A stretch of DNA of 64,000 nt from an uncultured Collinsella sp. (GCA_902479065.1 CABSNM010000010.1:5542-69541); one strand, 5' to 3'; positions 1 to 9,314 are shown, counted from the stretch's first letter. Notes: generated from the sequence alone by a model not told the origin. A program made the numbers and translations.

Positions 1-188
1 AGACGCGTGGCCTGACCCACGCCCACCACCATGACGCCCGATGCCATGGGGTCGAGCGTTCCGGCATGACCGACGCGCCGCTCATGGAGGGCGCGTCGGC
101 ATTGCGAAACCACGTCGTGGGACGTGCAGCCCACCGGCTTATCGACGGCGAGCAGCATATTAAGTTGAGAAGGTGTACGACGAGCCAT
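1..188 (-). CDS. truB: tRNA pseudouridine(55) synthase TruB, N-terminal part (cut by window edge)
   Basis: Only the first 62 codons are inside the window. Translation of the minus strand from the ATG at 186-188 gives a TruB N-terminus with the DKPVGCTSHDVV motif and the GHAGTLDPMASGV segment that carries the catalytic aspartate (the D of GTLDP). TruB makes pseudouridine 55 in the T-loop of tRNAs. It starts 15 bp after the stop of nrnA and is the last visible gene of the rimP-nusA-infB-rbfA-nrnA-truB operon, which is the usual bacterial order. It is truncated by the window, not by mutation. Confidence 0.9.
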   Translation of the reverse strand, partial: MARRTPSQLNMLLAVDKPVGCTSHDVVSQCRRALHERRVGHAGTLDPMASGVMVVGVGQATR

Positions 189-203
189 GTACCATCCAAA
201 AAG

Positions 204-1247
204 TTAGAGCTCGACGGTCACCGAAGCGGGATCCTCCCCTACCAGCTCGGCCAGCATGGGAAGTGCCGCGGTGAGCGTCTCGGAAATAGTTCCGGCGTTG
301 GTAAAGCCGGCGGCAGCGTGGTGCCCACCTCCGCCAAAGTTGGCCGCAATCTCGGAAACATCAAGATCGCCCTTGGAGCGCAGGTTGCCGCGCACCTTGG
401 TATCGCCCTCGATGCCCTTAAGGAACAGGCAGACCTCGACGCCCATCACCGAGCGCACCACATCGACCAGGCCGTCGCACTCGTCCGAGGTGACACCGCA
501 TTCCTTAAGGTCGCTCTCGTACGCATAGCTATACGCCACGCGCCCGTGCGCGACCGTCTTGATGCGACCCATGACGATGGACTTGAGGTGCAAGAACTCG
601 ACACGCATGCTCTGGTATACCTCGAGCGCGACGCGCGCCGGATCGGCACCGTGCGCCACCAGGCGCGAGGCGGCATGAAACGCGGCAGCGTCGGCGTTCT
701 GATACTGAAAACGACCGGTATCGGTGACCAGGCCGCACAACAGGCAGGTGGCGATGCTATCGCCTGCGGTAATGCCGCAATCGGCCAAAAAGCGGTCGAT
801 AATCATGGCGCAAGCAGCGGCATTGACACACCTGAGGCTGACCTCGGCAAACTCCTCGCGTGCCGGGTGATGGTCAAAGCACGCCACGTGAGCCGATCGA
901 CGCAACACCTCGGCGGAATTATTGAGGCGCTCGACGACCGGCACGTCCACCGAGATGAACAGGTCCGGGTTGCCGGTGTAGGCAGATGCCGGCACCAGCA
1001 GATCGGCGCCCTCCATAAAACGGTAGATGCGCGGAACGGGATCGTCGTCTGCCAGCAGCAGGGCGATGTCCTTGTCGGGGAACACCTTCATAAGTGATAA
1101 GCCCAAGCCCAACACGGAGCCCAGGGCATCACCGTCGGGAGAGGTGTGACCCGAGATCGCAATGGAGGACGCATCCTCGATGAGCTCGAGGATGCGTCGT
1201 TTAATATCTGCAGACTCGCACGAGGCGAGATCGGCGGAATTAGTCAT
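204..1247 (-). CDS. nrnA: DHH/DHHA1 phosphoesterase, NrnA-type oligoribonuclease / pAp phosphatase
   Basis: This 347-aa protein has the DHH family layout: a SGHTSPDGDALGS motif near residue 35, a CFDHHPA motif near residue 124 that gives the family its name and binds manganese, and a C-terminal DHHA1 domain with GGGGHHAAAGF near residue 305. NrnA enzymes degrade very short RNAs and dephosphorylate pAp in the cytoplasm. The gene lies between rbfA and truB, its standard place. Its start overlaps the end of rbfA by 8 bp, which suggests translational coupling. Confidence 0.9.
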   Translation of the reverse strand: MTNSADLASCESADIKRRILELIEDASSIAISGHTSPDGDALGSVLGLGLSLMKVFPDKDIALLLADDDPVPRIYRFMEGADLLVPASAYTGNPDLFISVDVPVVERLNNSAEVLRRSAHVACFDHHPAREEFAEVSLRCVNAAACAMIIDRFLADCGITAGDSIATCLLCGLVTDTGRFQYQNADAAAFHAASRLVAHGADPARVALEVYQSMRVEFLHLKSIVMGRIKTVAHGRVAYSYAYESDLKECGVTSDECDGLVDVVRSVMGVEVCLFLKGIEGDTKVRGNLRSKGDLDVSEIAANFGGGGHHAAAGFTNAGTISETLTAALPMLAELVGEDPASVTVEL

Positions 1248-1650
1248 CTAAAGCTGCCTCCTGGGCGGCATCCGCTATTGGATAGCCGTCCTCGTCCTTT
1301 TCGATCGCAAGCGTGGCCGGAACGTTCTCCAGCGCACGCGTGATGCGCTCGGCCTCATCGGTCGAGCGATCGATGCGAAAATCGAGCTCGGGCGTGACGC
1401 GCCAATCGAGCGAGCGAGCCAACAGGCTGCGAATGCGGCCCTTGGCGCTGGCGAGCGCCTCCATGACCTCATCGTAGCGGCTCGCATCGCACGACACGTA
1501 CACGCGCGCGAACGAACGGTCCACCGCGACCTCGACCGCAGTCAGGGTGACCAGGTCGAGACGCGGATCGGAAACCTCAAAGAGCAGGATATAACCAAGC
1601 TTCTCGCGAAGCTGCTCGCCCAAACGGCGGGTTGCCTGCGTTTGCTTCAT
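1240..1650 (-). CDS. rbfA: 30S ribosome-binding factor RbfA
   Basis: A 136-aa RbfA, of usual length, with the N-terminal RLGEQLREKLGYILLFEVSDPRL segment in which the family motif sits, and a single KH-like fold. RbfA assists late maturation of the 30S subunit near the 16S 5' end. A strong GGGGGT ribosome binding site lies 7 bp before the ATG. The gene begins 12 bp after the end of infB and overlaps nrnA, so it is cotranscribed with both. Confidence 0.93.
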   Translation of the reverse strand: MKQTQATRRLGEQLREKLGYILLFEVSDPRLDLVTLTAVEVAVDRSFARVYVSCDASRYDEVMEALASAKGRIRSLLARSLDWRVTPELDFRIDRSTDEAERITRALENVPATLAIEKDEDGYPIADAAQEAALDD

Positions 1651-1661
1651 AGCGCTACCCC

Positions 1662-4376
1662 CTACTCGGTACGGGCAACCTGGTCGATGCGGTAACCCTC
1701 GATCTGGTCGCCGGGCTTGATGTCCTGGAAGTTCTCCAGGCCAATGCCGCCCTCGGAACCGCTCTTGAGGCTCTTGGCCTCGTCCTTGTAGTGGCGCATC
1801 GAGGCGATCTTACCGTTGAAGACCACAATGCCGTCACGCACCAGACGCACGGAATCGGTCGCGGCGATCTCGCCCTCCTCGACGCGGACACCGGCGGCGA
1901 TACCAACTTTGGGCACCTTGAAGGTGTCCAGGACGGTCGCGGTACCCGTGGAGACCTCGACCTCGGTGGGCTTGAGCATGCCGATGCGGGCTGCGTCGAG
2001 CTCCTCGAGGCACTTGTAGATAACGTCGTAGCAACGGATCTCGACGCCCTCGCGCTCGGCAGCGGAGCGGGCCTTGCCGTCGGGACGCACGCCAAAGCCG
2101 ATGATGATGGCGTTGGAGGCGTCGGCCAGGACGACGTCGGTCTCGTTGATGGCACCGACGGCGGAGTGGATCGTGTTGATACGGACCTCGGACTGATCCA
2201 TCTTGTCGAGCGAGTCCTGAAGGGCCTCGATGGAACCCTGGACGTCAGCCTTGATGATCAGGTTGAGCTCCTTGACCTCGGCGTCGGCGATGGTCTCGAA
2301 GAGGTTCTCGAGCGTGACGTGCTTCACGCGGCTCTGCTCCTCGATACGGGCCTTGAGCGAGCGCTGCTCGGCGAGCGAACGGGCGTCGCGGTCGTCCTCG
2401 AACACGCGGAACTCGTCGCCGGCGTTGGGCACGGACTGCAGGCCCAAGATCTCGACGGCGTCGGAGGGACCGGCCTCGGTGACGGCGCGACCCTTGGGGT
2501 CGAGCATGGCGCGGACGCGACCATAGGTGAGGCCGGCGACCAGCGTATCGCCCACGTGCAGGGTACCGCGGGTCACGAGAACCGTGGCAACCGAACCGCG
2601 GCCCTTATCGAGCTTGGCCTCGAGAACGTTGCCGGAGGCAAAGGTGTCGGGGTTGGCCTTGAGCTCGAGCACGTCGGCCTGGAGCAGCACGGTCTCGAGC
2701 AGGTCGTCGATACCGATCTTCTGCTTGGCCGAGATGTTGACGAACATGTTCTGTCCGCCCCACTCCTCGGGAATGATGCCGTACTCGGTGAGCTCCTGGC
2801 GCACGCGGTCGGGGTTGGCGCCCGGCTTATCGATCTTGTTGACGGCGACGACGATGGGTACGCCGGCGGCCTTGGCGTGGTTGATCGACTCGATGGTCTG
2901 AGGCATGACGCCGTCGTCGGCAGCCACGATCAGGATGACGATGTCGGTCACCTTGGCGCCGCGGGCACGCATAGCCGTAAAGGTCGCGTGACCAGGGGTA
3001 TCGATGAAGGTGATCTTGCGGTCGTTGATCATGACCTGCGAAGCGCCGATGGCCTGGGTAATGCCGCCCGCCTCGCCGGCAGCGACACCGGTGTGACGGA
3101 TGGCGTCGAGAAGGCTCGTCTTGCCGTGGTCGACGTGACCCATGACGGTGACGACCGGGGCGCGGGGCTTAAGGTCGGCGGGATCGTCGTAGAACGAGAA
3201 GGTGTTCTCCTCCTCGGGGGTGATGATCTTGATCTGACGGCCCAGGTCGTCGGCAACGAGCTCGACGAGGTCGTCGGACATGGACTGCGTCATGGTGAGC
3301 GGCGTACCCAGCAGGAACAGGCGCTTGATGATGTCGTTGGCCGGAACGTCGAGCGCCTCGGCAAGCTCCTGGACGGTAACGCCCTGGGAGACCTTGATGG
3401 CGTCGAGGTCCTCGGGATTCACACCCTGGGCCAGCGCCTCCTCTATCTTGCGCTCCTCCTGAGCCTTGGCAGCCTCGCGCTCGCGCTTCTCCTTGCGCTT
3501 CTTGCGGCGACCGGTGGACTCGCGAGAGGCCTCCTCGACGGCAGCACGAGCCTCCTCGAGCACCTTCTCGCGGCTGTACTCCTCGGCCTCGCGAGCCATA
3601 CGGCTGTAGTGGTCCTCTTCGTTGTTGTGACCGCCCTTACGCTTCTTGCCCTTGCCCTGCTTATCGGGGTTGGGGAAGTCCATGCCGGCAGCGACGTTGT
3701 TGCTGGCGTTGGTGCGATGGCTGTGCGGACGGCTCTCGGAGGCGTTGCGCTCGGAGTTGTTGTCGGAAGCGTTGCGATCGTTACGACGGCCACCGCGGCG
3801 GTCGTTGTTGCCGCCACGACGGTTACCGCGCTCGGCGGCACGCTCGGCCTTGGCCTTGTCCTCGGCGTCCTTCTTCTCCTTGAGCACGGTCTCCTGTGCG
3901 GCGATCTGGTCGAGCAGCGAACGGAAACGCGAACCGGAGTCGGAAGCGGGAACGGCGCGGCGCTGGGCCTCGCGGGCAGCCTCCTCCTTCTCGCGGGCAA
4001 GGCGCTCCTGCTCGGCCTTCTTCTTGGCCTCGGCCTCGGCGCGGGCAGCCTCCTCGGCAGCCTGGGCTGCGGCAAACTGGCGACGCTCCTCCTCGCGGGC
4101 CTTCTCGGCGGCGATGCGCTCGCGCTCGGCCTCGGCGGCGCGAGCGGCCTCCTCGGCGGCAGCTGCCTGCTCCTCGGCCTGCTTGGCGGCCTCCACTTCC
4201 TGGGCGCGGGCCTCGATCACCGAGGCGAGCTGCTTGCGGACCATGGCGACATAGGCGTCCTCCAAGGTGGAGGAAGCGGACTTAGCGGGAATCTTCATAT
4301 CGGCGAGATGACCCATCAGTTCCTTGGAGGTCATGCCGAACTCTTTGGCCAGGGTGGACACACGGACTTTTGCCAT
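1662..4376 (-). CDS. infB: Translation initiation factor IF-2
   Basis: A 904-aa IF-2. Residues 1-50 form the IF2 N-terminal helical domain. Residues 55-150 are an Ala/Glu/Arg-rich charged stretch predicted to be helical. Residues 180-260 are Asn/Arg/Gly-rich and low in complexity. A second IF2-N domain lies near 325-385. The GTPase G1 motif GHVDHGKT is at 413-420, followed by DTPGH and NKID, then the beta-barrel and C-terminal domains. It delivers fMet-tRNA to the 30S subunit. It follows nusA after a 91-bp gap that holds a small GGCACC/GGTGCC hairpin. The ylxR (and L7Ae-like) gene often found in this gap in Gram-positives is absent. Confidence 0.97.
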   Translation of the reverse strand: MAKVRVSTLAKEFGMTSKELMGHLADMKIPAKSASSTLEDAYVAMVRKQLASVIEARAQEVEAAKQAEEQAAAAEEAARAAEAERERIAAEKAREEERRQFAAAQAAEEAARAEAEAKKKAEQERLAREKEEAAREAQRRAVPASDSGSRFRSLLDQIAAQETVLKEKKDAEDKAKAERAAERGNRRGGNNDRRGGRRNDRNASDNNSERNASESRPHSHRTNASNNVAAGMDFPNPDKQGKGKKRKGGHNNEEDHYSRMAREAEEYSREKVLEEARAAVEEASRESTGRRKKRKEKREREAAKAQEERKIEEALAQGVNPEDLDAIKVSQGVTVQELAEALDVPANDIIKRLFLLGTPLTMTQSMSDDLVELVADDLGRQIKIITPEEENTFSFYDDPADLKPRAPVVTVMGHVDHGKTSLLDAIRHTGVAAGEAGGITQAIGASQVMINDRKITFIDTPGHATFTAMRARGAKVTDIVILIVAADDGVMPQTIESINHAKAAGVPIVVAVNKIDKPGANPDRVRQELTEYGIIPEEWGGQNMFVNISAKQKIGIDDLLETVLLQADVLELKANPDTFASGNVLEAKLDKGRGSVATVLVTRGTLHVGDTLVAGLTYGRVRAMLDPKGRAVTEAGPSDAVEILGLQSVPNAGDEFRVFEDDRDARSLAEQRSLKARIEEQSRVKHVTLENLFETIADAEVKELNLIIKADVQGSIEALQDSLDKMDQSEVRINTIHSAVGAINETDVVLADASNAIIIGFGVRPDGKARSAAEREGVEIRCYDVIYKCLEELDAARIGMLKPTEVEVSTGTATVLDTFKVPKVGIAAGVRVEEGEIAATDSVRLVRDGIVVFNGKIASMRHYKDEAKSLKSGSEGGIGLENFQDIKPGDQIEGYRIDQVARTE

Positions 4377-4467
4377 ATGACTTCACCTACCCTTTCTGGC
4401 ACCTTAGGTGCCTAGAGACTGAACGAGCGTGGGAGACGCGCCGGGACCCGCCCGGCGCAACCGCGCG

Positions 4468-5715
4468 CTAGATCAGGTCCTCCGCATCATCGAAGGCGTC
4501 GGTGTCGTGGACACCGCAGAAACGGGAGCCGGGACGAGCCTGGTTGCGGCACTGAATGCCGTCCTCGGACACATACTCGCAGCGGCGGACGTCCTCGTCC
4601 TCCTCGTCACCGATCAGGTCGGCGGCGGGCTCCTCGTGAACGGGAACGTTCTTGAGGATGTCGGCGGCAAGGGTCTCGGACTTGATGTCGATGTGCCAGC
4701 CGGTCAGGCGCGCGGCGAGGCGGGCGTTCTGGCCCTCCTTGCCGATGGCGAGGGACAGCTGGTCGTCGGGCACGATGACGCCGGCGTAGGCCTTCTCCTC
4801 GTCGATGAGGACGCGGGTGACCTTGGCGGGCGACAGGGCGTTGGCGACGTAGACGGCAGGATCGGCATCCCAAAGGATGACGTCGACGCGCTCGCCACGG
4901 AGCTCGCCCACGACAGCGCGAACACGGCTGCCCTTGGGGCCGACGCAGGCGCCCACGGGATCCAGACGGTCATCGAGCGAGTGGACGGCGACCTTGGAGC
5001 GCTGGCCGGGCTCGCGGGCGATCGACTTGATCTGGACGGTGCCCTCATAGATCTCGGGCACCTCCTGCTCAAACAGACGACGCATGAGCTCGGGGTGGGT
5101 ACGGGAGATGACAATCGGCGGACGGCTGTGCTCGCCACGAACTGGCTGCAGGTTGGAGTTGGGGTCGCGAACGTCGATGATCACGGCCTTGATGTGCTGG
5201 TTGTGCAGGTAGCGCTCGCCCATCGGACGCTCGTTGCGCTCGTTCTCGTAACGGCGCTGGTCGAAGTGCGGCAGCTCGGCCTCGACGCCCTCGCGGATCT
5301 TGACGATCGTGAAGTCGGGCGTGGACTGCAGCACGGTACCGCTGATGAGGTCACCGATGCGGCCGGAGAACTCCTCGTAGATCTGCTCGCGGGCGGAGTT
5401 ACGCACGATGGCGTTGATCTCGGCCTTGGCGTGCTGGGCAGCGATGCGGCTCGTGTTCTTGGGGGTGACGTCAATCTCCTCGAACTCGGTGAAGTTGCCC
5501 TCCTCGTCCATGGAATCGTCGATCGGCTCCAGACGGTAGACGTAGATCTTGCCGGTGGTGCGGTCGATGGTCACCTTGGCGCCCCACTCAAGATGCAGGA
5601 TCTCGGCATAGCTCTTGGCGAGCGACTGCTCCAGGCGGTCGATCAGGTAGAGCTGGTCGATGTGCTTCTCCTGGCAAAGCTCCATCAGGGCGGACATCAT
5701 GTCGGATGCTGCCAT
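4468..5715 (-). CDS. nusA: Transcription termination/antitermination factor NusA with a Cys/His tail
   Basis: A 415-aa NusA with an N-terminal RNAP-binding domain, an S1 domain (PGQRSKVAVHS precedes it) and two KH domains (GACVGPKGSRVRAV and AIGKEGQNARLAARL). The protein controls pausing, termination and antitermination. The C-terminus is unusual. After an acidic linker it ends in Cys379-x9-Cys389-x10-Cys400-x2-His403, a spacing that looks like a small zinc-binding module. RimP ends 1 bp before its start region, and infB follows. The tail could be a family trait of Coriobacteria; that is inference. Confidence 0.95.
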   Translation of the reverse strand: MAASDMMSALMELCQEKHIDQLYLIDRLEQSLAKSYAEILHLEWGAKVTIDRTTGKIYVYRLEPIDDSMDEEGNFTEFEEIDVTPKNTSRIAAQHAKAEINAIVRNSAREQIYEEFSGRIGDLISGTVLQSTPDFTIVKIREGVEAELPHFDQRRYENERNERPMGERYLHNQHIKAVIIDVRDPNSNLQPVRGEHSRPPIVISRTHPELMRRLFEQEVPEIYEGTVQIKSIAREPGQRSKVAVHSLDDRLDPVGACVGPKGSRVRAVVGELRGERVDVILWDADPAVYVANALSPAKVTRVLIDEEKAYAGVIVPDDQLSLAIGKEGQNARLAARLTGWHIDIKSETLAADILKNVPVHEEPAADLIGDEEDEDVRRCEYVSEDGIQCRNQARPGSRFCGVHDTDAFDDAEDLI

Positions 5716-5716
5716 C

Positions 5717-6211
5717 TTACTTTCCTTCCTTCGCGGGCTTGAAGTCGTAGGTGGGCTTCAACTTGCACTTTTTAACATCAGAGAAATCGAGGGTAACGGA
5801 CTCGCCGTCCTCGAGCTCGAGGGTCACGTTGGTCTCGGTTGCGGCGGCAATCTTGCCGGCGTACTTGCGACGGCCCTCGGTGGCGGTGGAGGTGAGCTCA
5901 CAGTTCTCGCCCACAAAGCGGGCAAAGTCGCACGGGCGGCGCAGCGGACGCGCCATACCCGGGCTCGACACCTCGAGCGTATAGCTCGAAGAGATAGGGT
6001 CGAGCTCCTCAATCACATCGCCGACCCACTTGGTGTTGGCCGTGACGTCGTTGAGCGACAGGCTCTGACCCTCGGCACCCTCGATACGCACGCGTACGCA
6101 GGGGGCCTTGGTGGCACCCACGAGCTCGACGTCGACGATGTCGACATCGTGCTGGGGAGCGACGGCCTCGAGCGCGTCGATGATCGCCTGCTCGGTCTTG
6201 GTCTTGACCAT
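5717..6211 (-). CDS. rimP: Ribosome maturation factor RimP
   Basis: A 164-aa RimP starting at the ATG at 6209-6211, which has GGAGGT 7 bp upstream. The longer open frame reaching 6391 runs through the promoter and leader hairpin and is not coding. The family motifs VDVELVGATKAPCVRV and LEVSSPGMARPL (the conserved SPGxxRPL element) are present. RimP is needed for early 30S assembly. It is the first gene of the nusA operon, 1 bp from nusA, behind its own promoter and a terminator-like leader. Confidence 0.93.
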   Translation of the reverse strand: MVKTKTEQAIIDALEAVAPQHDVDIVDVELVGATKAPCVRVRIEGAEGQSLSLNDVTANTKWVGDVIEELDPISSSYTLEVSSPGMARPLRRPCDFARFVGENCELTSTATEGRRKYAGKIAAATETNVTLELEDGESVTLDFSDVKKCKLKPTYDFKPAKEGK

Positions 6212-6229
6212 TGCGGCACCTCCATCCAT

Positions 6230-6262
6230 ACAAAAAAGAAGCGGGGCCGAAACCCCACTTCT
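6230..6262 (-). terminator. Leader attenuator hairpin before rimP
   Basis: On the minus strand a 12-bp stem (AAAGAAGTGGGG pairing with CCCCGCTTCTTT, one G-T pair) closes a TTTCGG loop and runs into a T tract. This is a textbook intrinsic terminator. It lies between the predicted transcription start at about 6283 and the rimP RBS, so it would stop most transcripts before the operon unless something overrides it. Confidence 0.75.
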
Positions 6263-6289
6263 TTCAATTACAACTTCATTTGCAAGCAA

Positions 6290-6318
6290 ACTATACCAAT
6301 ACCTGCACAAACGTGCAA
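6290..6318 (-). promoter_or_regulatory. Promoter of the rimP-nusA-infB operon
   Basis: On the minus strand a TTGCAC -35 box (6313-6318) is separated by exactly 17 bp from a TATAGT -10 box (6290-6295). The start site would be near 6283, giving a leader of about 70 nt that contains the terminator hairpin. Confidence 0.7.
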
Positions 6319-6408
6319 CCACAACACAAACCCGCAGGTCAGCCTGAGCACAGGTTCTCCACAAGAAATGGATAATTGGGTGTTGTCGCAAGTATCCATA
6401 ACCAAGAC

Positions 6409-6446
6409 GAGGGGCGACTCCCTGCGGAATCGTCCCTCGCTATTTA
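6409..6446 (-). terminator. Hairpin downstream of leuS
   Basis: The segment contains GCGAGGGACGATTCC pairing with GGAGTCGCCCCTCGT around a short GCAG loop, beginning some 20 bp after the leuS stop. The T tract on the leuS side is poor, so it may be a weak or factor-assisted terminator. Confidence 0.5.
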
Positions 6447-6467
6447 TGTCAACTATGCGCGCAGCGC

Positions 6468-9044
6468 TTACTTGACCACCAGGTTAACCAGCTTGCCAGG
6501 CACGCAGATGGCCTTGACGACCGTCTTGCCCTCAAGCCACTTGGCAACGGCTTCCTCGGCGGCAGCCTGCATATCCTCATTGGAGGCATCGCGGGCAACG
6601 TCGATGCGGCCACGGACCTTACCGAGCACCTGGACGACGATCTGCACCGTGTCCTCGATGGACTCGGCCAGGTCGAACTCGGGCCAGGCAGCGGTATAGG
6701 CGTTGCCCTCGCAGCCGAGCGCCTCGTGCCACAGCTCGTCGGCCCAGAACGGGCAGATGGGAGCAAGGACGCTCACGATGTCCTTAGCCACGCCATAGCA
6801 CAGCGCCTTGTCGCGGGCGGTACCCTCAGTGGCATTGAGGTAAGCGCTCGCCGCGTTGACGAGCTCCATGACAGCCGAGATCGCGGTGTTGAACTGGCCG
6901 CGATCGAAGTCCTCGGTGCACTTGGCGATGGTGCGGTGACGCTCGCGATAGAGCTTCATCGCAACCTCGTCGAGCGCGGACTTGTCGAAGGCCACGTTAG
7001 CGTCACCGGACTGGACGAGTTGCCAAACGATACGCCAAGCGCGCTTGATGAAGCGGTTGGCGCCCTCGACGGCCTTGGGATCCCAGTCGAAGTCCTTCTC
7101 GGGCGGGGCGATAAACAGGATCGCCAAACGCATGGTGTCGGCGCCGTAGGGCTCGATGACCGAGCTCGGGGGCACGACATTGCCCTTGGACTTGGACATG
7201 GTGTCACCGTTCTCGTCCTTAACCATGCCTTGGCACAGTAGGTTGGTGAAGGGCTCGTCCACGCTCAGCAGGCCCAGGTCGCGCAGGGCCTTGGTAAAGA
7301 AACGACTGTAGAGCAGGTGCAGAATGGCGTGCTCGATGCCGCCGATGTAGTTATCGACGGGCATCCAACGGTCGGCGGCCTCGCGGGAGAAGGGCAGCTC
7401 GGTGTTGTGCGGATCGGTATAGCGCAGGTAATACCAGCTGGAGCAGGTGAAGGTGTCCATGGTATCGGTCTCGCGCTTGGCCGGGCGACCGCAGACCGGG
7501 CAGGTGGTCTCGTAGAACTCCTTGCACTCGGCGAGGGTCTCGCCGGCGCCCAAGTCCAGGTTCTCGGGCAGCGTCACCGGCAGCTGATCCTCGGGCACGG
7601 GCACGATACCGCAGTGCTCGCAGTGAATGGCCGGGATGGGGTTGCCCCAATAGCGCTGACGGGAAATGAGCCAGTCGCGCAGACGGAACTCGACCTTGCG
7701 ACGACCACAGCCCATGGCCTCGAGGTCGGCCACGATCGCAGCCTCGCCCTCGGAGTGCTTGCCGCCGCGCATGCCGGTGTACTTGCCGGACTGGACGAGC
7801 GTGCCCTCGGCAGCGTGGGCGCAATCCCAGTCGACGGTCTCGGCATGGAAGGTATCGATGGTCTCACCGCTGGCCTCGACGGCAGCGCGATCGTCATCGT
7901 CCAGGATGATCGGCACGATCGGCAGGTCGTACTTACGGGCAAACTCAAAGTCGCGCTGGTCGCCACAGGGAACGGCCATGACGGCACCGGTACCGTAGTC
8001 GGCAACGACATAATCGGCAACCCACACGGGGACCTTCTCGCCGTTGACGGGGTTTACCACATAGCGGCCCGTGAAGGCACCGTGCTTCTCGAGGGTGCCC
8101 TGGGCACGCTCGACGGCAGAGATGTGCTTGGAGTCCTCGACGATCTTGGTGACGGCCTCCTCGTACTCCGTGCCCTCGACGAGCTCGTGCAGGCCGGCGT
8201 ACTCGGGAGCCAGGACAAAGAAGGAGACGCCAAAAAGGGTATCGGCACGCGTGGTGAAGACGGTGATCTTGCCCTCATCGCCCTCGATGGGCTCGCCATC
8301 CTGATCGCACAGGGTAAAGTCGACCTCGGCGCCCTCGGAGCGACCGATCCAGTTGGCCTGCATCTGCTTGACGCGCTCGGGCCAACCGGGGAGCTTCTCC
8401 AGGTCGTCGAGCAGTTCCTGGGAGTACTCGGTGATCTTGAAGTACCACTGCTCAAGGTCGCGCTTCTCGGGCTCGGTGCCACAACGCCAGCACTTGCCCT
8501 CGGTCACCTGCTCGTTGGCCAGAACGGTCTTGCAGGTGGGGCACCAGTTGACCGGGTTCTTCTTGCGGTAGACCAGGCCCTTTTCCCACAGCTTCTCAAA
8601 GATCCACTGGCCCCAGCGGTAGTAGTCGGGACTGCAGGTCTTGACCATGCGATCCAGATCGTAGGAGAAACCCATGCGCTTCATCGTGGCGAGCGCCTGG
8701 TCCATGTTCTTATACGTCCAGGCGGCAGCCTGCGTGTTGTGCTTGATAGCGGCGTTCTCGGCAGGCAGGCCAAAGGCGTCAAAGCCGATGGGGTGCAGCA
8801 CGTCGTAACCGCGCATGCGGGCCTGACGGGCCATGGCATCGCCGATGGTATAGTTGCGCGCGTGGCCCATATGCAGGTCGCCCGACGGATACGGGAACAT
8901 CTCGAGCACGTACTTCTTGGGCTTGCTGTCGTCGGCGTCGACGGCAAAGAGGTTGGAGTCCTCCCAGGCCTTCATCCACCTGGACTCAATGGCCTGCGCG
9001 TCGTAGGCAGGGATCTCGTCCTTATGATCTGTGCAATCGCACAT
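6468..9044 (-). CDS. leuS: Leucyl-tRNA synthetase
   Basis: An 858-aa class I synthetase of normal length. The HIGH-type motif HMGHARNYTIGD lies near residue 60, the CP1 editing domain follows (with the threonine-rich and GTGAVMAVPCGDQRDFEF segments), and the KMSKS motif is TMSKSKGN near residue 615. A zinc-type CPTCKT...CWRC pair is present. It charges tRNA-Leu in the cytoplasm. AAAGGAG precedes the ATG by 6 bp. Upstream lie two structured repeats (families 1 and 2), and no T-box leader was recognised. Confidence 0.97.
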   Translation of the reverse strand: MCDCTDHKDEIPAYDAQAIESRWMKAWEDSNLFAVDADDSKPKKYVLEMFPYPSGDLHMGHARNYTIGDAMARQARMRGYDVLHPIGFDAFGLPAENAAIKHNTQAAAWTYKNMDQALATMKRMGFSYDLDRMVKTCSPDYYRWGQWIFEKLWEKGLVYRKKNPVNWCPTCKTVLANEQVTEGKCWRCGTEPEKRDLEQWYFKITEYSQELLDDLEKLPGWPERVKQMQANWIGRSEGAEVDFTLCDQDGEPIEGDEGKITVFTTRADTLFGVSFFVLAPEYAGLHELVEGTEYEEAVTKIVEDSKHISAVERAQGTLEKHGAFTGRYVVNPVNGEKVPVWVADYVVADYGTGAVMAVPCGDQRDFEFARKYDLPIVPIILDDDDRAAVEASGETIDTFHAETVDWDCAHAAEGTLVQSGKYTGMRGGKHSEGEAAIVADLEAMGCGRRKVEFRLRDWLISRQRYWGNPIPAIHCEHCGIVPVPEDQLPVTLPENLDLGAGETLAECKEFYETTCPVCGRPAKRETDTMDTFTCSSWYYLRYTDPHNTELPFSREAADRWMPVDNYIGGIEHAILHLLYSRFFTKALRDLGLLSVDEPFTNLLCQGMVKDENGDTMSKSKGNVVPPSSVIEPYGADTMRLAILFIAPPEKDFDWDPKAVEGANRFIKRAWRIVWQLVQSGDANVAFDKSALDEVAMKLYRERHRTIAKCTEDFDRGQFNTAISAVMELVNAASAYLNATEGTARDKALCYGVAKDIVSVLAPICPFWADELWHEALGCEGNAYTAAWPEFDLAESIEDTVQIVVQVLGKVRGRIDVARDASNEDMQAAAEEAVAKWLEGKTVVKAICVPGKLVNLVVK

Positions 9045-9067
9045 ATCAGCTCCTTTAATCTTAGCTG

Positions 9068-9186
9068 GGGTCGGTCGGCCTAGCTTTGTTCGCTACTGCG
9101 GACAGTCCTGCGCAAGACGAAGAGCACATTAAGTGCTCTTCTTTGCGTGCGGAACTTGTAGCGAACAAAGCTAAGCCGCCCGACCC
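9068..9186 (+). repeat. Family 1 nested inverted repeat, copy A (upstream of leuS)
   Basis: Outer arms 9068-9096 and 9158-9186 pair at 27 of 29 positions. The 61-nt core holds an inner hairpin GAAGAGCAC-ATTAA-GTGCTCTTC, preceded by ACAGTCCTGC and followed by CGTGCGGAACTTG. The same core occurs in copies B and C, but the outer arms are different sequences in each. No protein is encoded. The 9045-9414 gap otherwise contains only the family 2 copy D. Confidence 0.85.
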
Positions 9187-9314
9187 TAAGGTTGACTCGA
9201 CTGATAATAGCAAATACGACAAGCGAGATGCCTACGACTTGCAGGCATCTCGCTTTATCTAAATAACGTGGTTGTGAATCAACCGCTATTTGTTACTCGT
9301 CCAAGCATGGACGG

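Noticed and set aside
1791..4415. An 874-codon open frame on the plus strand
   Set aside because: Antisense to infB. It consists of Gly/Leu/Val/Asp runs that mirror infB codon usage and has no recognisable domain or RBS.
9045..9190. T-box riboswitch before leuS (and before valS)
   Set aside because: No AGGGUGGNACCGCG-type T-box sequence is present. The structured element also occurs in the opposite orientation 3' of valS, so it does not behave as a synthetase leader.
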